Shown: positions 8,471 through 16,981 of the stretch, one piece after another
Position numbering within the stretch: position 1 is the first letter of the stretch
How the letters are laid out: every line of letters begins with the position of its first letter
Origin: Hyphomicrobiales bacterium
GTDB lineage: Bacteria; Pseudomonadota; Alphaproteobacteria; Rhizobiales; Beijerinckiaceae
DNA length: 56,965 nt
Assembly: GCA_947447895.1 (NCBI GenBank)
Contig: CANFLM010000008.1
Location: 1-56,965 of the forward strand
Direction of reading: 5' to 3'
The notes under the pieces: model-generated
What the model was told of the DNA's origin: nothing
Databases searched by the model: none
Seen by the model: the letters and a program-made list of their open reading frames with translations, nothing else
Position numbers and translations under genes: made by a program

Positions 8471-10051
8471 TCAAACGACTTCCATATTCCAGAAGAACTG
8501 GACCGGCGATTTGATCATGCCGCGGACATTGTCGCGATAGCCGACAGGAACAAAGAACATCCCCATATTCACATAATGCCCGTTGGCATAGAGCCGCTCC
8601 TGCAAGGCGGTGGCGGCCTTTTTGGCGTCGGCAGGGCTTGCGGCATTGGCAAACTCGTCCTGCAGCTTGACGGCCTGCTCGTCGCTGGCCCAACCGAACC
8701 AGCCCTTCTCGCCGGTGGCACCGAAGCCGACACCGGTCAGCGGATTGACGGTATCGCCGCCGATCCACCAGGTGCAGAACATGTTCCAGCCGCCTTTGTC
8801 GGTCGGATCCTTGGAGGCGCGGCGCTGCAGCACGGTCGACCAATCCATTGCCTGCAATTTCACATTCATGCCGATGGCCCGCAGCTGCTCCGCCATGACC
8901 TGACAGAACGGGTTGAGGACCGGATGGTCTGTCGGTTGCAGAATGACCAGTTCCTCGCCCTTGTAGCCCGATTGCTGCAACAGCGTCTTGGCATCGGCGA
9001 CATTCTGGTTGACGAAGCCCGCATCGGTTTCATAGGTCGTGCCGCACGGATAGATCGACTTGCACACCTTGTAATATTCGGGATTGCCGATGGCGGTTTT
9101 AAGGAAATCTTCCTGGTTGCAGGCCTTCATGATCGCCTGGCGCACCATCGGATTGTTGGTGGGAGCCACCAGATGGTTGAAGCGCGCCCAGCCCATATTG
9201 CCGGTCGGATCCAGGTTTTCCACCTTCACGCCGGGTGCCTTTTTGACCAGATCGATCAGATCGGGGGTTACCTGTTCCCAATAGTCGATTTCACCCGACA
9301 TCAGTGCATTCATCGCGGTATTGGCATCCATCGTGTACCATTCGACGCGGTCGACTTTGGCAATCTTTCCGCCTGCGGCAGACGACACGGCCTCCTTGCG
9401 CGGCGCATAGGCCTTGAATTTCTCGTAAATGGCCAGATTGCCCGGCTTCCAGTTTGCCTTGTTGAACATGAAGGGGCCGGAACCGGTGGTGTCCTCGATC
9501 TGCTTGTCGGCCGGCGTTTCGGCCACCCGTTTGGGCATCATGAAGGGGACGTTGGAGGAGATCTTGCCGATCGAATCCAGCACCACGCCATAGGGACGCT
9601 TCAGGGTCAGACTGATGGTGTTCTTGCCGTCGGCTTCCAGCTTGTCGGTCACGGCAAACAGACGCTGGCCCATGCCGTCGCGCTTGCCCCAGCGTTGCAG
9701 GGAGGCCACGCAATCCTCGGCCGTTACAGCGGTGCCGTCATGCCAGGCCAGCCCGTCGCGCAGGGTCATGGTGTATTTCAGGCGGTCTGCCGACACATCA
9801 AGGTTTTCAACCATCTGCGGCTGCGGCTTGAGGTTGTTGTCGAGCGCGAACAGCGTGTCGTAGATCATATAGCCGTGGTTGCGGCTGATATAGCCGGTGG
9901 TCCAGATCGGATCGAGAATCTGCAGATTGGCATGGGGAACCACTTTGAGAACATTGCGTTTGGCCTGCGCCTTGGCCGCGCCCGCCGGAAGTGTCGCCGC
10001 CGCCGCTGTCGCCGCCGTGCCAGCCAGAATCTCTCTACGCGAAAGTGTCAT
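8471..10051 (-). CDS. Peptide/nickel-type ABC transporter substrate-binding protein
   Basis: A 526-residue family 5 extracellular solute-binding protein. The start at 10051 has a GGAGAG site upstream and yields a twin-arginine-like signal (SRREILAGTAAT ... AKAQ). The mature part opens VLKVVPHANLQILDPIWTTGY and contains the family hallmark YTMTLRDGLAWHDGTAVTAEDCVASLQRW. It is the first gene of the four-gene importer operon. Ligands in this family range from di- and oligopeptides to glutathione, opines and nickel. The nearby GGT, amidase and carbamoylase genes hint at peptide or amide nitrogen, but that is inference. Confidence 0.93.
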   Translation of the reverse strand: MTLSRREILAGTAATAAAATLPAGAAKAQAKRNVLKVVPHANLQILDPIWTTGYISRNHGYMIYDTLFALDNNLKPQPQMVENLDVSADRLKYTMTLRDGLAWHDGTAVTAEDCVASLQRWGKRDGMGQRLFAVTDKLEADGKNTISLTLKRPYGVVLDSIGKISSNVPFMMPKRVAETPADKQIEDTTGSGPFMFNKANWKPGNLAIYEKFKAYAPRKEAVSSAAGGKIAKVDRVEWYTMDANTAMNALMSGEIDYWEQVTPDLIDLVKKAPGVKVENLDPTGNMGWARFNHLVAPTNNPMVRQAIMKACNQEDFLKTAIGNPEYYKVCKSIYPCGTTYETDAGFVNQNVADAKTLLQQSGYKGEELVILQPTDHPVLNPFCQVMAEQLRAIGMNVKLQAMDWSTVLQRRASKDPTDKGGWNMFCTWWIGGDTVNPLTGVGFGATGEKGWFGWASDEQAVKLQDEFANAASPADAKKAATALQERLYANGHYVNMGMFFVPVGYRDNVRGMIKSPVQFFWNMEVV

Positions 10052-10281
10052 CGTCTTCTCTCCATTGGTCGGGTGATCCGGTTTTTTCTCTGCGATCACG
10101 AGCCTCAAGTTTAGTCTTATCCCTGATTGAACGATGGACGTGGCTGTCTGTCAAATGGAGCATGACGGGTGATCGTTTTGATCCTGATTTTCATTGCTTT
10201 TTTGGTGTGGATATGATGGAATTGTTGCATCCGGGGGGCGTGTTCTGCCTTCCATTCACCCTTGTCGGGATCAGTTCGGTG

Positions 10282-10485
10282 ATGAGCAAAAAAATCAGCC
10301 AGCTGTTGAAAGAGAAGCAGTCTTTTTTGAAAGGCTTCAAGCTCGGTCTTGCCAGCCTGCCTTTGTTTTTTATGAATTTCGGCCAGTCGCAACCCTCCAT
10401 CTTGCGTGATGACGGGATTGCTTCGGACTGGAAAGCGATTGGTGCCGATTTGCGTAACTTGATGACAAAGGAAATCAGACACTAA
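10282..10485 (+). CDS. Small hypothetical protein preceding the DUF2335 gene
   Basis: A 67-residue ORF with a basic N-terminus (MSKKISQLLKEKQSFLKGFK), a short apolar stretch (LGLASLPLFFMNFG) and a polar tail containing DWKAIGADLRNLM. It ends 18 bp before the DUF2335 gene and points the same way. I do not recognise a named family. The W-x-x-I-G-x-D-L-R pattern looks like a conserved element of small proteins beside membrane-protein genes, but this is an impression I cannot confirm. The Shine-Dalgarno site is weak and a GTG at 10279 is an alternative start. An overlapping ORF on the other strand (10117-10482) is the competing reading; the pairing with the next gene makes me prefer this strand. 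Confidence 0.45.
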   Translation: MSKKISQLLKEKQSFLKGFKLGLASLPLFFMNFGQSQPSILRDDGIASDWKAIGADLRNLMTKEIRH

Positions 10486-10503
10486 TTTTTTTATGTATTT
10501 TTT

Positions 10504-11067
10504 ATGCCAGTTCCCGCACGCGGTCAGGGCGATATTGTGCCTGTGGATGAACCCGATTTGAAACCCGCCACTGACATCGAGACCGTTTTGGGGCGGGAAC
10601 TCGAATCAATCGTTGGCCCGTCCAAAGCCAATGATGCGGCCAAGCGTACAATCGCTGTCTTGCGCAAGACCGAAGTCTTTTCAGGCCCCTTGCCGCCTCC
10701 TTCGCTCCTCAAACAATATGATGCGATTTCTGCGGGCTTTGCCGACCGTATTGTGGCCATGGCTGAAAAAGAGCAAAGCCACCGCCACGCCATTATGGAT
10801 CAGGAACTGCGGATCAATGCCGAGGAGCGCAAATTTGGAAGCCGAATTGCGCTGTGCTTTGGTTTGTCATTGCTGATTGCAGGATGTTATTGCGCATCGA
10901 TCGACCAAGTTGCCATCGGCTACGCTTTGTTCGGCACGTTCGGGGCCACAACAATCGGCTTGTTTATACGGGGCGATGTCAAAATGACCCCGCAAGCAGG
11001 CAAAAGCCAGCCTGCGGGGCAAATAAACGCGCCGAAAAGGTCAAAATCACCCAAACGACGTCGCTGA
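10504..11067 (+). CDS. DUF2335 domain-containing membrane protein
   Basis: A 187-residue protein matching the DUF2335 layout: a polar N-terminus, the motif FSGPLPPPSLLKQYD, a helix (AGFADRIVAMAEKEQSHRHAI), a charged linker, then two closely spaced hydrophobic segments (about residues 120-135 and 140-158) and a basic C-terminal tail (KRSKSPKRRR). This predicts a cytoplasmic helix anchored by a two-helix hairpin in the inner membrane. The start is uncertain: the ATG at 10504 follows T-runs without a good ribosome site, while a GTG at 10537 has AGGG just upstream. The function of the family is unknown. It ends 4 bp before the convergent amidase stop. Confidence 0.75.
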   Translation: MPVPARGQGDIVPVDEPDLKPATDIETVLGRELESIVGPSKANDAAKRTIAVLRKTEVFSGPLPPPSLLKQYDAISAGFADRIVAMAEKEQSHRHAIMDQELRINAEERKFGSRIALCFGLSLLIAGCYCASIDQVAIGYALFGTFGATTIGLFIRGDVKMTPQAGKSQPAGQINAPKRSKSPKRRR

Positions 11068-11071
11068 TGCC

Positions 11072-12499
11072 TTACGCTTGCTTGATGATCGGCTGATCGA
11101 CCCGCAAGAACGGATGGGCGGCCTCGAATGCTTTGGCGGCGCGCAGCACCAGGGCGTCGGCATTCATCGGGCCGACGATCTGCAATCCGACCGGCAGGCC
11201 GTCATGCGACAGACCGCAGGGCACTGTCGCGGCGGGTTGCATGGTCAGGTTGAAGGGGTAGCTGAACGGTGTCCAGCGCGTCCAGTCCTCGCCCCATGCG
11301 GGATCGGCGGGCACATTGCGTCCGGCTTCAAAAGCGGGCAGGGCCAGTGACGGGGTGAGCAGCAGGTCGTATTTTTGGTGGAACAGGGCCATTTTATGCG
11401 CCAGCGCATTGCGGCCATAGAGCAGCGCATCTGCATAATCGGCGCCGGACAACTTCTCACCATCCCTCGCGACCGCAATCAGGCCGGGATCCATTTTGGC
11501 GCGCTGTTCTGGGCTGAACTGTTTGAGGGCGAGGGTGCAGCCGGCCTGCCACAGCGTCATCAGAGGGGCGAGCGGATCTGTGAAATCGGGATCGGCCTCC
11601 TCGACATGCGCGCCAAGGGCGGCAAAGGCACGGGCGGCCTGTTCGGTCAGTCTGGCCACGTCGGGATCAACCTTGTCGACATAGCCGAGCCTTGGCGACC
11701 AGGCGATCCGCAAACCGCGCAGGCCGTCATTGAGGCTGGCGCGGTAATCGGGCGGCGGGGTGGTCTGGGCGGTCATGTCACGGCTGTCGGGCTGTCCGAT
11801 CACCGAGAGGGCGAGGGCCGCATCCTCGACGGTGCGGGACAGCGGGCCGACATGGGCCAGAAAGCCCATGGTCGAGACAGGAGAGGCGGGCACACGGCCG
11901 TAACTTGCCTTGATGCCGAAGACACCACAAAAGGCCGCAGGAATACGGATGGAGCCAGCCCCGTCGGTGCCGATATGGATCACGCCCAGATTGAGGGCCG
12001 CGGTTGCTGCACCGCCTGCCGTCGAGCCGCCCGGGTTGCGGCTGGTGTTCCAGGGGTTGCGGGAAATACCGGTCAGCGGCGAATCGCCCACCCCTTTCCA
12101 CCCGAATTCAGGCATGGTGGTTTTGCCGAGCAGAATGGCGCCCGCCTCGCGCAACCGCGCCACGGCCGGGGCATCCGAATCCGAAGGCGTGGTTGGCGTG
12201 ACAGCCGAACCACGGCGGTTGGGCCAGTCTTTGACATTGAGATTGTCCTTGATGGTCACACCAACACCGTCGAGCACCCCTTGCGGCGCCCCCTTGTGCC
12301 AGCGCTCCTCGGAGGCCTTGGCGGCTTTGAGCACACCGTCGTGATCGATCAGGGTAAAGGCATTGATGGCGGGTTCGGCGGCATCAATGCGGGCCAGCGT
12401 ATCCTTGGCCACCTCGACAGGCGACAACACCTTGTTGCGATAGGCATTCAGTAGCTCGATGCCGCTCATTGTAGCAATCTGTGAAGCAATCTGTGTCAT
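11072..12499 (-). CDS. Amidase (amidase signature family)
   Basis: A 475-residue amidase. The Ser-cisSer-Lys triad is visible: Lys84 in GVTIKDNLNV, the cis-Ser at 159 in GGSTAGGAATAAL, and the nucleophile Ser183 in GTDGAGSIRIPA. The usual GGSSGG reads GGSTAG, so one non-catalytic position differs. The family hydrolyses carboxamides and also includes aryl-acylamidases and GatA; the absence of gatB or gatC makes a GatA role unlikely. I chose the ATG at 12499 because GGGGGA lies 6 nt upstream; the frame extends to 12580 without support. It is divergent from the carbamoylase-like gene, with a 134-bp shared control region. The substrate is unknown. Confidence 0.92.
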   Translation of the reverse strand: MTQIASQIATMSGIELLNAYRNKVLSPVEVAKDTLARIDAAEPAINAFTLIDHDGVLKAAKASEERWHKGAPQGVLDGVGVTIKDNLNVKDWPNRRGSAVTPTTPSDSDAPAVARLREAGAILLGKTTMPEFGWKGVGDSPLTGISRNPWNTSRNPGGSTAGGAATAALNLGVIHIGTDGAGSIRIPAAFCGVFGIKASYGRVPASPVSTMGFLAHVGPLSRTVEDAALALSVIGQPDSRDMTAQTTPPPDYRASLNDGLRGLRIAWSPRLGYVDKVDPDVARLTEQAARAFAALGAHVEEADPDFTDPLAPLMTLWQAGCTLALKQFSPEQRAKMDPGLIAVARDGEKLSGADYADALLYGRNALAHKMALFHQKYDLLLTPSLALPAFEAGRNVPADPAWGEDWTRWTPFSYPFNLTMQPAATVPCGLSHDGLPVGLQIVGPMNADALVLRAAKAFEAAHPFLRVDQPIIKQA

Positions 12500-12633
12500 A
12501 CGCCGTCCCCCGGATGGATTTACTTTTGCTATCGAACCCGAAATTTGTCTGATCTGCAATGTGCCAGTTGCGCTTGCCACAATGCATGATGAACGGTCAT
12601 GATAGCGAACTTGCTTCTATTGGAGATGGTTGA

Positions 12634-13875
12634 ATGCGCAATCTGAAAATCGACGCCCGCCGCCTGTGGGACGAGATCCACGAAACGGGCAAAATCGGCG
12701 GGACCGCCAAGGGGGGCGTGCGCCGCCTGACGCTGTCGGACGAGGACAGACAGGTGCGTGACTGGTTTGCGGCCAAAGCCCGTTCGCTCGGTTGCACCGT
12801 GACGGTTGACGGGGTGGGCAATATGTTTGCGCTGCGTCCGGGCCGCGATCCCGACCGTTTGCCGATTGCCATGGGCAGCCATCTCGATACCCAGCCGACG
12901 GGCGGCAAGTTCGACGGTATTCTGGGTGTGCTGGCCGGTGTCGAAGTGTTGCAGACGCTCAATGACAACAACATCGAAACCGAATCGCCATTGTTGCTGA
13001 TCAACTGGACCAATGAGGAAGGCTCGCGCTTTTCACCCGCGGTGATGGGATCGGGCGCGTTTACCGGCGCCTTGCCGCTCGACGAGGTTCTGGCAAAAAC
13101 CGATCGCGACGGCGTCAGATTCTCCCAGGCCATCGACAGCATTGGCTATCGCGGGTCGGAGCCTGTCGGCAACCGTCCGATCGCCGCCTATTTCGAATTG
13201 CACATCGAACAGGGCCCCTATCTGGAGGCCGAGGGCCAGACCATCGGCGTGGTCACGCTGGTGCAGGGCATCCGCTGGTTCAACGGCACGGTCAAAGGGC
13301 AGGATTCCCATGCCGGTACAACCCCGATGCACCGTCGGGCTGACGCCATGCTGGCCTTTGCCCGCCTGACCGACAGGATCGACAGCATCGCCCGCAAGCA
13401 TGGTCCTCTGGCAGTTGCGACCGTCGGCGTGGTTGATGTTCCTGCCGCCTCTATCAATGTCGTGGCGGGGGATGTCTCCTTCACCGTCGATATTCGTGAC
13501 CCCGATGATGCCGTGCTGGACAAGATGGAAGCCGAAATCCGCCAGGCCGCGCAAGATATCGGCGGCATGAACGGCACCGAGATCGGGCTTGATTGCTTCT
13601 GGAAGGCGGCTCCCGTGCCGTTCGATGCCGGTTGCATCGCCTCGGTGCGGGCCGCGGCCGAACAATCGCAGTTTACAACCCGCGATTGCGTGTCGGGCGC
13701 CAGCCATGATGCGGCCTATATGCAGGGGATTGTTCCGTCTGCGATGATTTTCGTGCCCTCGCAGGATGGTCTGTCGCATAACGAGCTGGAACATTCCACA
13801 CTCGAACATTGCGGGGCAGGGGCGCAGGTTTTGCTGGATGCCGTGCTGGATTACGACGAAAAAAGCCGCCGGTAA
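12634..13875 (+). CDS. Zn-dependent hydantoinase/carbamoylase-type amidohydrolase (M20 family)
   Basis: A 413-residue member of the AllC/HyuC/beta-ureidopropionase group. Metal ligands are seen in GSHLDTQPTGGKFDG (His83, Asp94) and NWTNEEGSRF (Glu128-Glu129), with the later elements EQGP, GxxxHAGTTPM (here DSHAGTTPMHRR) and SGASHDAAYM. Such enzymes cleave N-carbamoyl-amino acids, allantoate, ureidoglycolate or 3-ureidopropionate, releasing ammonia and CO2. Length is typical. The divergent amidase and nearby ABC importer point to nitrogen salvage. The exact substrate cannot be told from these motifs, so I give no symbol. The gene ends inside a terminator hairpin. Confidence 0.92.
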   Translation: MRNLKIDARRLWDEIHETGKIGGTAKGGVRRLTLSDEDRQVRDWFAAKARSLGCTVTVDGVGNMFALRPGRDPDRLPIAMGSHLDTQPTGGKFDGILGVLAGVEVLQTLNDNNIETESPLLLINWTNEEGSRFSPAVMGSGAFTGALPLDEVLAKTDRDGVRFSQAIDSIGYRGSEPVGNRPIAAYFELHIEQGPYLEAEGQTIGVVTLVQGIRWFNGTVKGQDSHAGTTPMHRRADAMLAFARLTDRIDSIARKHGPLAVATVGVVDVPAASINVVAGDVSFTVDIRDPDDAVLDKMEAEIRQAAQDIGGMNGTEIGLDCFWKAAPVPFDAGCIASVRAAAEQSQFTTRDCVSGASHDAAYMQGIVPSAMIFVPSQDGLSHNELEHSTLEHCGAGAQVLLDAVLDYDEKSRR

Positions 13876-13892
13876 GACCGGCGGCTTCCTTT
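13865..13892 (+). terminator. Factor-independent terminator overlapping the carbamoylase stop codon
   Basis: Stem GCCGCCGGT / ACCGGCGGC with a 3-nt loop, followed by TTCCTTT. The TAA stop codon of the upstream gene lies in the hairpin. The structure can also serve the convergent DUF4337 gene. Confidence 0.8.
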
Positions 13893-13911
13893 AAATCATA
13901 TCTGGTTTTGA

Positions 13912-14502
13912 TCAGTGTAGCAGATGCATGATGAAGGGGACGTCGAAATAGATGCCGGCCAGCAGGACAACGCCGAGCGAGCCCAGACTGGCCGATGCAA
14001 AGGCAAACAGCAAAATGCCCGAAAGCAAGGCCACCGATGACAGCACGATCGCCAGTTGGATCATCAGCGATGAGGTTTCATAGGCGTGGCTTTTGGCAAA
14101 ATTGACGTCGCGTTTGTCTTCCAGCACCTTGGCGCGCGACATCAGTTCCTTGCGGCCTTCATTGGTTGAAGGCTCGCTCTCGTAGCGGTCGACATCGCGC
14201 TGCCATGCGGCAATCTGTTTCTTGCCTTCTTCCGTGCTGCCTTGCGGGGTCAGCTGCAGGGCCTGTGCCGAGGTGCGCAGGGTGGTCTGGCGGATGGTTT
14301 TGGCCTGATAGAAATTCCACAAATTGCTGGCTTCGATGTTGGAATTGAGAGCGATGGTCTGGTGCTCTTTGCCGTTCATTTCCGACAGGGCCAGAAACAG
14401 CGCCATAAAAGCGATCATCAGACCGATCTTCTTCTCCGGGCCTTTGCCGTGGTGGCCTTCATGTGTGGCTTCATCGGCCAATTCTTCGATCGCATCACCC
14501 AT
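13912..14502 (-). CDS. DUF4337 domain-containing membrane protein
   Basis: A 196-residue protein with a charged, His- and Glu-rich N-terminus, one membrane helix (about residues 27-42), a long helical soluble loop containing SNLWNFYQAKTIRQT, and two further hydrophobic segments near the C-terminus. This is the DUF4337 arrangement, in which N- and C-terminal helices flank an extracytoplasmic coiled region. Function is unknown. The ATG at 14502 has GGAG 6 nt upstream, better supported than a GTG at 14526. It is transcribed alone, bounded by terminators. Confidence 0.8.
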   Translation of the reverse strand: MGDAIEELADEATHEGHHGKGPEKKIGLMIAFMALFLALSEMNGKEHQTIALNSNIEASNLWNFYQAKTIRQTTLRTSAQALQLTPQGSTEEGKKQIAAWQRDVDRYESEPSTNEGRKELMSRAKVLEDKRDVNFAKSHAYETSSLMIQLAIVLSSVALLSGILLFAFASASLGSLGVVLLAGIYFDVPFIMHLLH

Positions 14503-14595
14503 GGTGAACTCCAGTTTGACTGTCACAGATTAGAGGGCAGACCTTGCCCTGATTCGGATCAAATTTGAATGACAGCGGTCAAAACCAACGGCCAT

Positions 14596-14625
14596 AAAAA
14601 AACGCCCGCACAAGGCGGGCGTTTT
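14596..14625 (-). terminator. Terminator downstream of carbonic anhydrase
   Basis: Stem AAAACGCCCGC / GCGGGCGTTTT with a 5-nt loop. Read on the minus strand it ends in seven T residues, the classic form, 22 bp after the carbonic anhydrase stop. Read on the plus strand it ends in four T residues. Confidence 0.9.
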
Positions 14626-14647
14626 CGGTAGATTTTGATCCTAGTGA

Positions 14648-15367
14648 TCAGGCAAAGAATTCGACTTTGCCGTCATCCAGATCGTAACGGGCCGCGACAA
14701 CCTTGACCTTGCCGGAATGGATCAGGTGGGCGATAATCGGGCTCTGGGTCTTGATTTTTTCTGCGGTGCGGCGGGCATTTTCACGCACGGCATTGTCAAC
14801 CATATCGCCTTCTTTTTTGGCAATCGCTTTCACTGCCGGCACAATCGGCTTCACCATCGGGCCGATCGAGCCTGGGAGCTTGGCGCCGGTTTTGAACACT
14901 TCAACCGCAGCAGCCACCGCACCGCAACGCTCGTGACCGAGCACCACAATCAACTGCACGCCGAGATGTTCCGCACCATATTCCAAAGTACCCATGGTGG
15001 CTGTATCGACCATGTTGCCTGCATTACGAGACACAAACAATTCACCCAGACCAACGCCGCCAAACAGCAGTTCTGGCGGAACGCGGCTGTCGGCGCAGGA
15101 TACGAAGGAGGCCCAAGGAGCCTGACCCTTGGCCACAGTTGCGCGGTTGTTGGTCAAATCGGCAACGCAGAGCTGGGGATTGGCCACATAACGCGCATTG
15201 CCGGCCTTCAGCTTTTCAAGGGCCTGATCGGCTGTGAGAGTGGTTGTATTGCCAGAAGCCATTGCAGGCTGGGAGAAAAGGCCGGTTGCCCCCGCAACAA
15301 GACCCATACCGGCCAGACCGAGCACATCACGACGGCCCAACATACGCTGATTACAAACGACACACAT
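14648..15367 (-). CDS. Beta-class carbonic anhydrase with twin-arginine signal
   Basis: A 239-residue zinc enzyme interconverting CO2 and bicarbonate. The zinc and active-site residues are Cys91 and Asp93 in SCADSR, and His145 and Cys148 in GHERCGAV. An N-terminal twin-arginine-type signal (GRRDVLGLAGMGLVAGATG ... AMA) predicts periplasmic location, as in a subset of beta-carbonic anhydrases. The neighbours do not point to a specific pathway. The 309-bp upstream region is shared with the divergent ureE; both UreE and periplasmic CA concern urea/CO2 or metal chemistry, but the link is only positional. Confidence 0.94.
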   Translation of the reverse strand: MCVVCNQRMLGRRDVLGLAGMGLVAGATGLFSQPAMASGNTTTLTADQALEKLKAGNARYVANPQLCVADLTNNRATVAKGQAPWASFVSCADSRVPPELLFGGVGLGELFVSRNAGNMVDTATMGTLEYGAEHLGVQLIVVLGHERCGAVAAAVEVFKTGAKLPGSIGPMVKPIVPAVKAIAKKEGDMVDNAVRENARRTAEKIKTQSPIIAHLIHSGKVKVVAARYDLDDGKVEFFA

Positions 15368-15676
15368 ATTTTATATCCTTGTTTGAAATACCGCATCCTT
15401 GAACAGATGCGCTCTGATCGTGATGGCCGATAGGCTTTATCGGTTCTCAAGTTGCCTTGTTATCTCTTTGAAAAACTGCTGATCGTCGGATCATAAGGTC
15501 TTTCGTACCTCTATAATCTGTTAAATGGCAAGAATTAGCAAGTCTATTGATGAATTTGTTGCCATGCGGCAAGCATATCCCTCGCGCCGTTTTTCGACGC
15601 GATTGTGCTCCTTTGATCTTATGGATTTTGGAGCCTATACTGATCACCAATTCAAGCCCTCTGAAAGAGAGAAGCC
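15368..15676. other. Divergent intergenic region, carbonic anhydrase / ureE
   Basis: No convincing gene. It is somewhat AT-richer than the flanks and must contain the two divergent promoters. I could not fix a -35/-10 pair with confidence. Short ORFs on both strands here have no recognisable features. Confidence 0.5.
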
Positions 15677-16387
15677 ATGCAGCGCGCCACCCGCATTGTC
15701 CGTAAGCCCGCCGTGAAGCACGAGCAGGTGGTTGATCAGGTTACCCTCGATCACGAGGGGCGCCACAAACGGCGGATTGTGTTGCAGGGCGATAAGGGCA
15801 CCGGCTTTCTGCTCGATCTCGACAAAGCCACCGTGCTCAATGACGGCGATGCGCTGAAGCTCGAGGACGGTGCGCTGATCCTTGTCAAAGCGGCCCCCGA
15901 ATCATTGCTGGAAATCAAGGCCGACAATCCGCTGCGCCTGTTGAAAATGGCGTGGCACATCGGCAACCGTCACACGCCCGCCGAAATTGCTGCGGAGGCA
16001 ATCTACATCCAGGACGATCACGTGCTGGCGGAAATGGTGCGCGGTCAGGGCTGTCAGGCCCATCATGTGACTCGCCCGTTCCAACCCGAAGCCGGGGCCT
16101 ATGCCCATGCCGGCCATGATCACGGACATCATGATCACGATCACCATGATCATGGCGCCCATGATCACGCGGCGCACGAACACGGACCGGATTGCGGTTG
16201 TGGACATGACCATTCCCACGGTCATGCTCACTCCCATACCCATTTGCCGGACCATAGCCACAGCCATGATCATGAGCAGGGTCACGACCATGCCCATCCG
16301 CACGAACATGCCCATTCCCATGAACATGCCCACGATCACAGCCACGGGTCTGATCACGGTCATACCCACAAGCACAAGCACGGCTGA
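15677..16387 (+). CDS. ureE: Urease accessory protein UreE with long histidine-rich tail
   Basis: Nickel metallochaperone for urease assembly. The N-terminal 140 residues carry UreE features: [15 protein letters not shown], then [14 protein letters not shown] and [10 protein letters not shown]. Residues 144-236 form a tail with 40 histidines, mostly in HxH and HDH patterns, and a small CGCG element. Shorter His-rich tails are known in UreE and store several Ni ions; this one is exceptionally long. A GAGAGAAG site precedes the ATG. No other urease gene is within 15 kb on either side, so it is separated from any structural operon in this genome. A general nickel-storage role is possible. Confidence 0.9.
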   Translation: MQRATRIVRKPAVKHEQVVDQVTLDHEGRHKRRIVLQGDKGTGFLLDLDKATVLNDGDALKLEDGALILVKAAPESLLEIKADNPLRLLKMAWHIGNRHTPAEIAAEAIYIQDDHVLAEMVRGQGCQAHHVTRPFQPEAGAYAHAGHDHGHHDHDHHDHGAHDHAAHEHGPDCGCGHDHSHGHAHSHTHLPDHSHSHDHEQGHDHAHPHEHAHSHEHAHDHSHGSDHGHTHKHKHG

Positions 16388-16407
16388 TTAAAGGGATCTG
16401 TTGGAGG

Positions 16408-16977
16408 TTAGCCGAGTTCTTTGGCGATGGCGGCAATGACCTTGGTGTCGTTGGGATTGGTCATCGTGCCGAAGACGGCGGCGATCTGGCCGTCGCGGCC
16501 GATCAGATATTTATGGAAATTCCAGCGCGGCAGATCATTCGGCTTCTGGATGGCCGCCCATTTGAAAAAGGGATGGGCCTCTTCGCCCTTCACACGTTGC
16601 TTGGTGGTCAGCGGAAAACGGGTGCCGTGGCCCTGTTCGGCCTGATGCATGATTTCTTCGCTGGTGTTGGCTTCCTGCCCGCCAAAATCGCCCGAGGGCA
16701 CGCCGATCACGACCAGTCCACGCGGTCCGTAGCGGGTCGCCAACTGTTCCAGCCCCTCAAGCTGGGAGGCAAAACCGCAAAAACTTGCGGTATTGCTGAT
16801 CAGGATCGGCTTGTTGGCAAAGGCAGCAAGATTGATCTCGCCCCCTTTGAGGGCAGGGAAACTGAACCGCCACGCATTCAGCATATTGCCAGTCCCAGCC
16901 GGACTTGTCTGCGCCCGCAAGATCGAGGGGCATCCAAGGCCGGTAGCCAGAGCGGCTAGAACGGCGCGGCGGTTCAT
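16408..16977 (-). CDS. Glutathione peroxidase-family protein, exported
   Basis: A 189-residue thiol peroxidase. The catalytic tetrad is present: Cys67 in NTASFCGFASQ, Gln101 in GDFGGQE, and Trp152-Asn153 in RWNFHKYL. The active-site codon is TGC, so this is a cysteine enzyme, not a selenoprotein. An N-terminal signal beginning MNRRAVLAALATGLG and ending LRAQ predicts export, unlike most bacterial homologues, which are cytoplasmic. The frame extends upstream to 17145 inside the neighbouring gene, but the ATG at 16977, 4 nt after the neighbour's stop, is the sensible start. It is probably co-transcribed with the MBL-fold hydrolase; bacterial members usually use thioredoxin rather than glutathione. 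Confidence 0.92.
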   Translation of the reverse strand: MNRRAVLAALATGLGCPSILRAQTSPAGTGNMLNAWRFSFPALKGGEINLAAFANKPILISNTASFCGFASQLEGLEQLATRYGPRGLVVIGVPSGDFGGQEANTSEEIMHQAEQGHGTRFPLTTKQRVKGEEAHPFFKWAAIQKPNDLPRWNFHKYLIGRDGQIAAVFGTMTNPNDTKVIAAIAKELG

Positions 16978-16981
16978 CGGA

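Noticed and set aside
7382-10114. A 910-codon open frame on the plus strand
   Set aside because: It is antisense to the ABC permease and binding-protein genes, which have clear family motifs. Its product is rich in His, Gln, Asp and Arg with no domain, as expected for a mirror frame of GC-rich genes.
10117-10482. A 121-codon minus-strand ORF overlapping the small ORF before DUF2335
   Set aside because: No recognisable motif and no good ribosome site. The plus-strand reading is favoured by its position before DUF2335, though I keep only moderate confidence.
15902-16381. Met- and Val-rich minus-strand ORF opposite the ureE tail
   Set aside because: It is the complement of the repeated His/Asp codons; the Met-Val-Gly bias follows directly from CAT/CAC/GCC repeats.
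16408-16977. Possible selenocysteine in the glutathione peroxidase
   Set aside because: The active-site codon is TGC (Cys), not TGA.
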